Part shown: one piece after another, positions 1 through 6,371 of the stretch
How the letters are laid out: each line of letters starts with the position of its first letter
Numbering within the stretch: the stretch's first letter is position 1
Assembly (NCBI GenBank): GCA_945903675.1
Contig: CAMDOP010000108.1
Span: 1-9,900, forward strand
Direction of reading: 5' to 3'
From: Crenothrix polyspora
GTDB lineage: Bacteria; Pseudomonadota; Gammaproteobacteria; Methylococcales; Methylomonadaceae
Length of the DNA stretch: 9,900 bases
Notes under the pieces: model-generated
What the model saw: only the letters and a program-made list of their open reading frames with translations
The model's database searches: none
Told to the model about the DNA's origin: nothing
Position numbers and translations under genes: made by a program

Positions 1-297
1 CATATCCGCACCAGTCAGTGTGGCAGCCCACATATCCGCACCAGTCAGTGTGGCAGCCCACATATTCGCGCCAGTCAGGGTGGCATTCCGCATATCCGCT
101 CCAGTCAGTGTGGCCTCCCTCATATACGCGCCAGTCAGGTTGGCATACCTCATATTCGCGCCAGTCAGGGTGGCATTCCGCATATCCGCGCCAGTCAGGG
201 TGGCACGAGTCATATTCGCGCCAGTCAGGGTGGCACGAGTCATATCCGCGCCAGTCAGGGTGGCACCGGTCATATTCGCGTCAGCCAAGTTTGCCAA
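1..297. repeat. 30-bp tandem repeat inside the pentapeptide gene
   Basis: About nine full units of 30 bp (11-40, 41-70 and so on to 280) plus a partial unit at the left edge and a degenerate one near 281-297. Each unit contains CCAGTCAG, GTGGCA and CATAT at fixed places. One unit encodes two pentapeptides, half of one beta-helix turn. The array continues out of the window. Near-identity at DNA level points to recent unit duplication or gene conversion rather than selection on protein alone. Confidence 0.93.
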
Positions 298-1800
298 TTC
301 TAAATGCGCTTGCTCTAGTTGTGTGTAAGTTAACTTTGCGTGTTTTAGCGAAGCATAGCGTAAATCGACTTTGGGTAATGACAATTCAGTAAAATCAGCA
401 TAATCAAAATTGCGGTTTTGTAAATTCAGCCCTACCACTTGTGCCAGTGCATCGGCTAGCGTTGCTTGGTTGTTCAGGGAGACTGAAGGGGTATCGGATA
501 ATGATGATGACCAGAACCTGTTATCCGGTGCCTTCCAGTGTAACTTTGCTTCCAGTTCAGGCTTGAGATTAGGATCACTGGTCGCGGTCAATACTTTTTC
601 GCGAAGTATTAAATTACGTGGCAACAACCCTGGTGGCACCATCAAGCATGGATCTTGTACTGGCTTTTTTTTTATGTCATTTGTAGTCGGTTTTTTATCC
701 TTAGGCGAGTTGTCTAAACTTTCACAAGGCTTCGCGCCTTTGGCACGCAGTGTGTCGTATTTTTCTTGTTCTGCTGTATCAGCTATAGGATAAATATGAG
801 CATGTTGTTCATGTAACCAAGCCGTCGGCCAGAATGCGACGCGGGTAGGTTTAAACTCGCTATAAAACTCATGCCAATCCCCATCAACAATTTGCAACCA
901 AAATGGAAGCGTACTAGGGTCGATGGCTTTGCTGTTTGCCTTAGCAGTCAGCTGGAGCTCTTGCCAAGAATCGGGCAAAGTCGCCACTGCTAAGCTTAAA
1001 AACAAGGCGAGGAACAAGCCCAAGGCCAATGCTAAGGCATTCAAGGCATCATGCCAGCTCGTTTTAACATTAGCCATCAGGGTTGCAGGTGTATTGATTT
1101 CGCCAGTTCGAAAAGTTGTCGCGATTCTCCACCATAGCAGATAGGGCACAAAAACTATCAGATGATAGCAACCCCGTCCACCCAGTTTCCACCAAGTAGT
1201 ACTGGAATCATTGTTAGCCAAAGTCTTAGTCCATAACCAAGCTATTAGTAGCACATCCAGTAGGATGGTTGCGCGTTGCCAGCAAATCAAAAGTTCGCTG
1301 TGGTAAGGTAGTATTGCCATTTGCAACCACAATAAAGTCACCAATGGCCAGATAATGAGACAAACCAAGGTAATTAAGGTGAGTACCGCCTGCATAAGGA
1401 CGTGGTGTTCGCCGATCATCCAATGCAAAAAGGGTAAATTGCCAAGATTTTTGAGCACATGGCTACGAGCTAAGTCTGTTATCTCTCCGTCATAGAGGGT
1501 TTTCTTAAATAGAAACAATTGCTGGGAGAATAAATAATGCTGTATCAGCAAATACAAATGAAACAGCAGCAACAGCCAAGGCACAAAACCATAAAAGTTG
1601 ATAATGGGCAGTGGCACGTTGAGTAACGGTAGGTTGACAGGCGCGACGCGCAGAATCTGTTCTGCATCCGTATTCGCGATGATGAGATTGATATACAGTA
1701 ACAGCGTCAAAAAAGTGATGGTGAAATTACGCAGTTCTGAGGCGTCTTTTTTAACATCCTCAAGTTGTTCAAAAATTTCTGGCAGTGCCTGTGCAATCAT
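1..1800 (-). CDS. Membrane-anchored pentapeptide repeat protein, 3' end beyond the window
   Basis: An uninterrupted minus-strand frame of 600 codons runs from ATG at 1800 to the left edge with no stop, so the C-terminus is missing. AGG lies 7 bases before the ATG. Residues 1-275 hold about six hydrophobic segments (roughly 26-42, 69-89, 135-160, 177-191, 212-224 and 252-275) in a Trp- and Leu-rich region. A soluble stretch follows, with a Lys-rich patch near 375-395. From about residue 457 the sequence becomes pentapeptide repeats, A(D/N)(L/F/M)xx, first degenerate and then very regular, alternating ATLTG with ADMxx or ANMxx. Pentapeptide repeats fold as a right-handed quadrilateral beta-helix, usually a binding surface. 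The membrane part suggests that this helix is tethered to the inner membrane. No catalytic motif is seen and the function is unknown. Small open frames on the plus strand here are shadows of it. Confidence 0.9.
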   Translation of the reverse strand, partial: MIAQALPEIFEQLEDVKKDASELRNFTITFLTLLLYINLIIANTDAEQILRVAPVNLPLLNVPLPIINFYGFVPWLLLLFHLYLLIQHYLFSQQLFLFKKTLYDGEITDLARSHVLKNLGNLPFLHWMIGEHHVLMQAVLTLITLVCLIIWPLVTLLWLQMAILPYHSELLICWQRATILLDVLLIAWLWTKTLANNDSSTTWWKLGGRGCYHLIVFVPYLLWWRIATTFRTGEINTPATLMANVKTSWHDALNALALALGLFLALFLSLAVATLPDSWQELQLTAKANSKAIDPSTLPFWLQIVDGDWHEFYSEFKPTRVAFWPTAWLHEQHAHIYPIADTAEQEKYDTLRAKGAKPCESLDNSPKDKKPTTNDIKKKPVQDPCLMVPPGLLPRNLILREKVLTATSDPNLKPELEAKLHWKAPDNRFWSSSLSDTPSVSLNNQATLADALAQVVGLNLQNRNFDYADFTELSLPKVDLRYASLKHAKLTYTQLEQAHLELANLADANMTGATLTGADMTRATLTGANMTRATLTGADMRNATLTGANMRYANLTGAYMREATLTGADMRNATLTGANMWAATLTGADMWAATLTGADM

Positions 1801-1895
1801 TTCAATACCTGGAATAAAGGGGCGTGAATAGAATCAATGAATACTCAATCAACTAATAACTCGTAAGAGGGATTTCGGCTATCACCTCTAGACAG

Positions 1896-1969
1896 GTTGG
1901 GCTAACGGTTCTATCGTTAACCCAACATTGATGCCGAGTAGTGTGGGTTGCGAAAAGCATGTAACCCAC
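1896..1969. repeat. Double-hairpin palindromic element, copy A (REP/MITE-like)
   Basis: Two hairpins lie in tandem. The first pairs 1896-1907 (GTTGGGCTAACG) with 1915-1926 across a 7-base loop, with one C/A mismatch that becomes a G-U wobble in minus-strand RNA. The second pairs 1943-1951 with 1961-1969 around the 9-base loop GAAAAGCAT, with one G-T wobble. Copy B at 2305-2391 has the same layout. It lies between the pentapeptide gene's upstream region and the end of the small gene at 2008-2187. Confidence 0.75.
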
Positions 1970-2007
1970 CCTAAACCGCTACTTGCTACATCTTAAGTGG
2001 GTTGCCT

Positions 2008-2187
2008 CTATAAGCCACCGTCAGTTCGCCTAATTCCGGCCCATAGTATTTTAACTTTACAATTAGCCCATTCTTTCTTAACTATCTCAATGGCTTCTTT
2101 TACGCCTGTCCAAATAATCTCTTCACTTCTGACAACTTTATGCCCCTCTTTATCTTCACAGATAAAATTTACAGTATATCTATTCAT
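2008..2187 (-). CDS. Small hypothetical protein, 59 aa
   Basis: ATG at 2187 follows a strong GGGAGAAG ribosome binding site about 5 bases upstream on the minus strand, and the frame ends at TAG 2008-2010. The product begins MNRYTVNFICEDKEGHK and ends RRTDGGL. It contains a beta-like N-terminus, a central amphipathic stretch (VKEAIEIVKKEW), then KVKILWAGI. Composition is that of a soluble, charged, folded small domain, with two Cys (residues 10 and 43) and no signal or membrane segment. I do not recognise the family. The gene sits alone between two palindromic repeat elements. The overlapping 77-codon plus-strand frame at 1997-2230 has no comparable start signal and an odd composition, so I take it as a shadow. 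Confidence 0.68.
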   Translation of the reverse strand: MNRYTVNFICEDKEGHKVVRSEEIIWTGVKEAIEIVKKEWANCKVKILWAGIRRTDGGL

Positions 2188-2272
2188 CTTTCTTCTCCCA
2201 TACGAGCAAATAAACCGACTACCTTTATAGTGTTTAAGTAGTCACCGACTGGAAAGTCATTCATGTTATTTG

Positions 2273-2294
2273 GCTACCCAATTAACACGGGACA
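2273..2294 (+). repeat. 22-bp dispersed motif, copy 1
   Basis: A GCTACC start and ACGGGACA end, 22 bp long. It matches the copy at 5764-5785 at 19 of 22 positions without gaps. It lies just before palindromic element B. Confidence 0.55.
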
Positions 2295-2304
2295 AATCGG
2301 TCGC

Positions 2305-2391
2305 GTAGGTCGGGTGACGGCTTTATCGTCGCCCGACAATGGCATCCAATAGTCGTCATTGTCGGGCACGAAAAGCATGTGCCCGACCTAC
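2305..2391. repeat. Double-hairpin palindromic element, copy B (REP/MITE-like)
   Basis: The outer ends GTAGGTCGGG (2305-2314) and CCCGACCTAC (2382-2391) are perfect inverted repeats. Inside, 2309-2319 pairs with 2327-2337 across a 7-base loop (one G-T wobble), and 2361-2369 pairs perfectly with 2379-2387 around the loop GAAAAGCAT. The loop is identical to that of copy A while the stems differ yet still pair. It lies about 50 bp past the hypX stop codon and could end or stabilise that transcript, although there is no T-run. Confidence 0.8.
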
Positions 2392-2443
2392 AACTAACTA
2401 TGCCTCCCTCCCATTTCTCTACTTTTCAAGCTAAGTTAATGAG

Positions 2444-4618
2444 CTATAATATTGATTCAAGATCTTGCTTTTTTAAGAACGTATTAAATGTCATATCAGA
2501 ATTAATTATATGCTTACCCCATTTATCCATAAACTCCTGGATATCATGCTTTTTCCAATCATCATGGCTTATTTTATGATCTATCTCATTTAATTTTCTC
2601 AACATCGCCTGATGTTCGGACATATGGCCTTTATTACTTTGAAAGCCTGACTGTTTCATCAGTTCTTCTTCCTCATCAAAATGCTCTTTAACATGTTGAT
2701 AGAGCAGCTGCATATTTTTGGACAATCCCTCCCTATTAACAGAAGAAACCAATTGATTGGCTAAGATAAAGACTTCTTGATGCTGTTTGTCGATTAAGGC
2801 ATCGCTCAATTGATAAAAATCTTGCCAGACAAAGTGATACATACTTCCCAACGATAATGTTCTGGCTAAGCCTTCTTTTTGACGATGTATGGCGATGTTG
2901 TCAGGGGTGCTTGTGTCTTTGCTTGTTTTATAAACAAAATCTTGTCTTGCGCTATGGTAATAGTCTTTGCCATAGAAGTTGGCATACATTTGCGTTAATT
3001 CAAATGTTCGGTAACTCGCTAATGCTTTTAAGTATTCATCATAACAACGGGCCTTAGCTTTTTCATATAAATGTTTTTGCAACAACTCGCTATCAGCAAT
3101 GAGTGTAGTAACCAGATGTTTAACCTGAGCGCTAAAAATAGCATGGTTTTTATCCAGCACTTTATCGATAAAACCTATGCGCCATGCTTTTTTGGCGCTG
3201 ATCGGCAAACGTTGTTCCGTCAACGTAGTCGCCATTTCCTGACCAACGCGCCTAGGCAATAAATAAGTCCAGTACTCAGAGCCGTATAGTTCGCCCATGT
3301 TTTTATAATGAGGATTAAAAATAACGCCTTCTCGAGCAAAGACCTTATCAGCCGCCAATGCCATCATTGCGCCACCCGCACCGGCACCACCTCTAACCGC
3401 AGAAATAGTTAATTTATCAAGCGTGATGATAATCTGATAGATAAGATCATCAATCGCATTGATGTTTAACCAAGATTCATCAGCAGGACTTGTTGCGTTC
3501 TCGATGTGATTAAGGTGTATGCCGTTCGACCAGGACTCTTCACCGCCCATTAGTACTATCGCCTTTACCGGCAACATGGCAATATGCTGATAGACTGTGA
3601 GCAGCAGTCGGCATTGCTCCGTACTCATGCCGCCATTATGAAAAGAGAAATATAGATAGGCAACATGAGCCTCTTGTTCATACCAGACTTCCTGACAGGG
3701 CAACTGTCGTCCCGGTAAGGTATAGTCAATTTCTATGACTTTAAAAGATTTAGATAACAAACTTTTTAAAGTTGAAGTTGGCCTCTTGGGTAAGAGGTCT
3801 TTTAACACAAAAGTAGCGGGTAATTTTATGCCTTTCCCGGATTCCAATTTAGGCTGTAAATGACCAATCCAAATCGCTCCATCGACTGTTGCTCGGCAAA
3901 CAGCATGATTTGCGGTGGCGATAATGTCTCCGGCCTTACCGGTTAAATGGTTTTCTTTATGGGCATTAAACATAAAAACGGGTTTGCCATATATCTCATC
4001 TAGTACGCCAGGACTGCCGTCTGCGGCGTTAATGTGCCTTAAAATCTCATCGGTTTTATACGTTTTCCAGTCAATCATGCGATCTTGTTGTTTGATCGAA
4101 GATAGCGTTTGGCCTTTGTAATCGGGTCTACTGTAATCTTGTATTTCAGGCATAAAGGACGGCGCATCAAAATAGCTTAAAGCCTCCCACAAACAATCAA
4201 CCGCTGCTTGCGTCACTTCCCGGTAAAACAGACTACTTTTTGTCGCTTGCCGCATAGGAAATGTTTTATGCGCCCAAATATCTCCGGCATCCATGTCTTC
4301 GGCCGCCTCCAGCAACGAAACGCCCCATTCAGGTTCATTATTTTGAATAGCCCAATCCAGAGAAGACGGCCCTCTGTCGCCTTTAATTCCGGGATGAACG
4401 ATCAGGCATTTATAGTTTTGATAAATTTCTTTAGGAAGATATTTAGTTAAAAATGGACACAGTATTAAATCGGGTTTGAATAACGATACGCCTTCGACTA
4501 ATCGCGTCATGTCACCTGAATGTAATTCAACAGAGACTTGATAGCCCGAATCGTCAAGTTCGGTATAAAACCGTTGTGTTAATCCGGAAAATGCCGATGA
4601 AATGAGTAAAATACGCAT
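2444..4618 (-). CDS. hypX: HypX/HoxX hydrogenase maturation protein with C-terminal hemerythrin domain
   Basis: HypX takes the formyl group of formyl-tetrahydrofolate to CoA and releases CO, the ligand of the [NiFe]-hydrogenase iron, under aerobic conditions; it is cytosolic. Residues 1-150 form the formyltransferase domain (HPGIKGDRGPSSLDW at 75-89), about 170-275 its C-terminal subdomain, and about 300-500 a crotonase-like domain with MGGEES (357-362), GAGAGG (411-416) and the HypX-typical GSEYWTYLLPRRVG (446-459). HypX-like sequence ends near 580, close to the usual family length. Residues 594-724 then form a hemerythrin domain with all seven diiron ligands: H613, H646, E650, H665, H669, H703 and D708. 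The frame is continuous through the join. ATG at 4618 follows AGGA 8 bases upstream. It lies 50 bp downstream of a same-strand GlxA-type regulator; no hyp or hydrogenase genes are adjacent in view. Confidence 0.95.
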   Translation of the reverse strand: MRILLISSAFSGLTQRFYTELDDSGYQVSVELHSGDMTRLVEGVSLFKPDLILCPFLTKYLPKEIYQNYKCLIVHPGIKGDRGPSSLDWAIQNNEPEWGVSLLEAAEDMDAGDIWAHKTFPMRQATKSSLFYREVTQAAVDCLWEALSYFDAPSFMPEIQDYSRPDYKGQTLSSIKQQDRMIDWKTYKTDEILRHINAADGSPGVLDEIYGKPVFMFNAHKENHLTGKAGDIIATANHAVCRATVDGAIWIGHLQPKLESGKGIKLPATFVLKDLLPKRPTSTLKSLLSKSFKVIEIDYTLPGRQLPCQEVWYEQEAHVAYLYFSFHNGGMSTEQCRLLLTVYQHIAMLPVKAIVLMGGEESWSNGIHLNHIENATSPADESWLNINAIDDLIYQIIITLDKLTISAVRGGAGAGGAMMALAADKVFAREGVIFNPHYKNMGELYGSEYWTYLLPRRVGQEMATTLTEQRLPISAKKAWRIGFIDKVLDKNHAIFSAQVKHLVTTLIADSELLQKHLYEKAKARCYDEYLKALASYRTFELTQMYANFYGKDYYHSARQDFVYKTSKDTSTPDNIAIHRQKEGLARTLSLGSMYHFVWQDFYQLSDALIDKQHQEVFILANQLVSSVNREGLSKNMQLLYQHVKEHFDEEEELMKQSGFQSNKGHMSEHQAMLRKLNEIDHKISHDDWKKHDIQEFMDKWGKHIINSDMTFNTFLKKQDLESIL

Positions 4619-4668
4619 AATAATTCCTATATTTTAGGATATCGATTTTGATATAGATCGAGCATAGA

Positions 4669-5724
4669 CTAGGCTGCTTTTATTGAATAATGGCCAGAGA
4701 GCCCGAAACGGTCACGGTAACCTTGCGGGTTGACATTAATCTGACGAATAAAAGCGCGGCGCATTCGTTCTGGATCGACAAAGCCGACTTTTTCGGCCAC
4801 CAATTCAATCGATAGTTTAGTGCTTTCCAGATAATGGCGAGCCGCATCTACACGCGCCATTTCAACAAATTTAGCGGGGGTCATGCCTGTTTCCGCTAGG
4901 AAAAAACGTGCAAAATTTCTAGAGCTCATACACAACCGAGCAGCCAATGTTTCTACGCGCAAATCGTCAGTTAGATGCTGCATGATCCAAGCTTGTAAAT
5001 CTTTAACCTCTGGACGATGAGCTTCACTGGTCAAATAAGCGCTAAATTGTGACTGGCCGCCTGGCCTTTTCAGAAATACCACCAAAAAACGAGCGACCTG
5101 CAAAGCCAGATCGGCACCTAAGTCTTCCTCGATCAATGACAAGGCAAGATCAATACCCGAAGTGACACCGCCCGAAGTTGAAATAGAACCGTCACGAACA
5201 AAAATACGGTCCGACTCAACAGTAACAGTGGGATAGTCCCTCGCCAATTGTTCGCAAAAAAACCAATGGCTGGTTGCCTTAAGTCCATCCAGCAAACCGC
5301 TTTTTGCCAGCAGAAAAGCACCGGTACAGATCGCTGCTAATCGTCTAACTCTGGGTGCCATGATGCGAACCCAGTCCTGTAACGCAGGATCGCACAATAG
5401 AGACTCCACATCTACCGTGCCAGCAATCAGCAGAGTATCGATACCGTCATGGACATTGCTATAGGCTTTATCAGCGATAATTTGTAAACCGCATGAAGAG
5501 GTAATTGGCCCAGACTGTAATGCTAACACTTCAATTGAATAGATCGGTTCACTAGACAGGCCAGATAGTTTTGCAACAATGTTAGCGAAAGCAAATACTT
5601 CCATAGGGCCGGTCAAGTCGAGTATCTCAACGCCAGTAAAGGCGACTATGGCGATAGACTTTATTTTCATTACTGGTTTCTGTGGGGAGATATTATCGAC
5701 TAAGGTCGAAACAGGGATGTTCAT
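4669..5724 (-). CDS. GlxA/FtrA-type AraC-family transcriptional regulator
   Basis: 351 aa with two domains. Residues 20-185 are a DJ-1/PfpI-like (class I glutamine amidotransferase fold) domain, with VEILDLTGPMEVF at 32-44, the nucleophile-elbow motif AAICTGAFLLA (Cys133) and ATSHW (His153). Residues 244-340 are an AraC-type double helix-turn-helix ending GFVDPERMRRAFIRQINVNPQGYRDRF. In this family the first domain is thought to sense a small metabolite and the second activates nearby genes. The start at 5724 is preferred because GAGGA lies 7 bases upstream; the internal Met19 (5668-5670) has no such site, although family similarity begins only there. The hypX gene follows 50 bp later on the same strand, so the two may be co-transcribed. 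The inducer is not deducible. Confidence 0.93.
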   Translation of the reverse strand: MNIPVSTLVDNISPQKPVMKIKSIAIVAFTGVEILDLTGPMEVFAFANIVAKLSGLSSEPIYSIEVLALQSGPITSSCGLQIIADKAYSNVHDGIDTLLIAGTVDVESLLCDPALQDWVRIMAPRVRRLAAICTGAFLLAKSGLLDGLKATSHWFFCEQLARDYPTVTVESDRIFVRDGSISTSGGVTSGIDLALSLIEEDLGADLALQVARFLVVFLKRPGGQSQFSAYLTSEAHRPEVKDLQAWIMQHLTDDLRVETLAARLCMSSRNFARFFLAETGMTPAKFVEMARVDAARHYLESTKLSIELVAEKVGFVDPERMRRAFIRQINVNPQGYRDRFGLSGHYSIKAA

Positions 5725-5763
5725 TTATATTCCTCGCATAGCAGTTTTTGATTACACGTAACA

Positions 5764-5785
5764 GCTACCAATTTAAAACGGGACA
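5764..5785 (+). repeat. 22-bp dispersed motif, copy 2
   Basis: GCTACC...ACGGGACA, 22 bp, 39 bases upstream of the regulator start codon. It differs at three positions from each of the other copies. A short shared flank, CACGTAACAG (5755-5764), recurs at 5961-5970. Confidence 0.55.
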
Positions 5786-5868
5786 CTCGTTTAATCGTTC
5801 ACTTTTAGGCAGGGTTCTCCTAAGCGCAGACAAAGGGCAAAGGTTTAAGGGCAAAGGGTTAATCCATC

Positions 5869-5891
5869 TGTTACGACTTAAGTTACTAGCC
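5869..5891 (+). repeat. 23-bp direct repeat, first copy
   Basis: Begins TGTTACGACTTAAG and ends CTAGCC. It repeats at 5938-5960 with about four substitutions, 69 bases apart. Confidence 0.7.
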
Positions 5892-5937
5892 TTCTAGGCT
5901 TAATCTTTCACCCTGAGCCTTTCGTCTGCGTTGAAAC

Positions 5938-5960
5938 TGTTGCGCCTTAAGTTGCTAGCC
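5938..5960 (+). repeat. 23-bp direct repeat, second copy
   Basis: Begins TGTTGCGCCTTAAG and ends CTAGCC. It is the partner of 5869-5891 in the same orientation. Confidence 0.7.
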
Positions 5961-6099
5961 CACGTAACAGACCGTTCAAATTATTATCGTAGAATGCTAT
6001 TCTTTTTTTGGGTGCGGTTATATGCTCTCTTATTACCTGATTTTGGACAATGACAAGTTAACCTCGTTTTCTGCCAAAATCATAACAATCAAAAAGACG

Positions 6100-6121
6100 G
6101 TTACCAACTTAAAGCGGGACA
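6100..6121 (+). repeat. 22-bp dispersed motif, copy 3
   Basis: GTTACC...GCGGGACA, 22 bp, 19 of 22 identical to copy 2 and in the same orientation 336 bp away. Confidence 0.55.
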
Positions 6122-6280
6122 GAAACTAGGCTTAACCTATCGCCTTTCGTCCTTTGTCTGGGCTAAATAACTTGCTAAAGGGTAATCTTTAGAATGTCTT
6201 AGTTCCCCATCTGATTACCTCATCCCCTCAAAAAACCAATACACCGATTAAAAGTAAGTTTATTTCCGAGTGCTTATTAG

Positions 6281-6286
6281 TATAAT
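6281..6286 (+). promoter_or_regulatory. Candidate -10 box for the winged-helix ATPase gene
   Basis: A perfect TATAAT 85 bases before the ATG at 6372. The place of the -35 box (about 6258-6264, TTTATT-like) is a poor match to TTGACA, so the promoter would need an activator or be weak. The assignment rests on position and the -10 alone. Confidence 0.4.
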
Positions 6287-6301
6287 GACAACGCCGCAAA
6301 A

Positions 6302-6334
6302 AGTTGTTAGCAAGTTGTTATTTGTTTGTTAGCA
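6302..6334 (+). promoter_or_regulatory. Three tandem 11-bp repeats, candidate operator
   Basis: AGTTGTTAGCA at 6302-6312, AGTTGTTATTT at 6313-6323 and GTTTGTTAGCA at 6324-6334 follow each other without gaps. An inverted TAACAACT is at 6351-6358. An 11-bp direct repeat spacing is the geometry bound head-to-tail by OmpR/PhoB-type winged helices, and the downstream gene starts with that domain, so autoregulation is plausible. The array lies just after the -10 candidate. Confidence 0.5.
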
Positions 6335-6371
6335 TTGTCAAAAACGCCAATAACAACTAGAGAGTTCAACG

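Larger units (their letters stand above)
5725..6371. other. 647-bp repeat-rich intergenic region between divergent genes
   Basis: No convincing gene was found. It holds two copies of the 22-bp motif, a duplicated 23-bp block, a 14-bp tandem pair (5835-5848 and 5849-5862, differing at one base), a split direct repeat (CTAGGCTTAA at 5894 and 6126; GCCTTTCGTC at 5917 and 6142) and an imperfect inverted pair (5824-5843 against 6143-6163, one indel). This patchwork resembles decayed mobile-element or repeat debris. The right end carries regulatory DNA for the gene at 6372. Confidence 0.7.

Noticed and set aside
1..297. CRISPR-like appearance of 30-bp repeats
   Set aside because: The units are contiguous with no unique spacers, and they translate as pentapeptides.
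18..1144. Several open plus-strand frames (for example 18-392, 410-793, 923-1144) over the pentapeptide gene
   Set aside because: They lie opposite a 600-codon continuous minus-strand frame with domain structure. The Ser/Gln/Tyr-rich repeats at 18-392 are simply the reverse reading of the 30-bp array.
2223..2232. CTTTATAGTG shared with 8239-8248, as a common minus-strand -10 region for two genes
   Set aside because: A TATAAA-like box is present in both, but no credible -35 box lies at proper spacing. A 10-base match could be chance.
2444..2870. Hemerythrin as a separate gene downstream of hypX
   Set aside because: No stop codon separates the two parts and no ribosome site or start codon is evident at the junction, so the single 724-codon frame is the simplest reading.
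5991..6009. Small hairpin AGAAT/ATTCT followed by seven T, terminator-like
   Set aside because: The stem has five pairs with a single G-C and no gene ends nearby on that strand.
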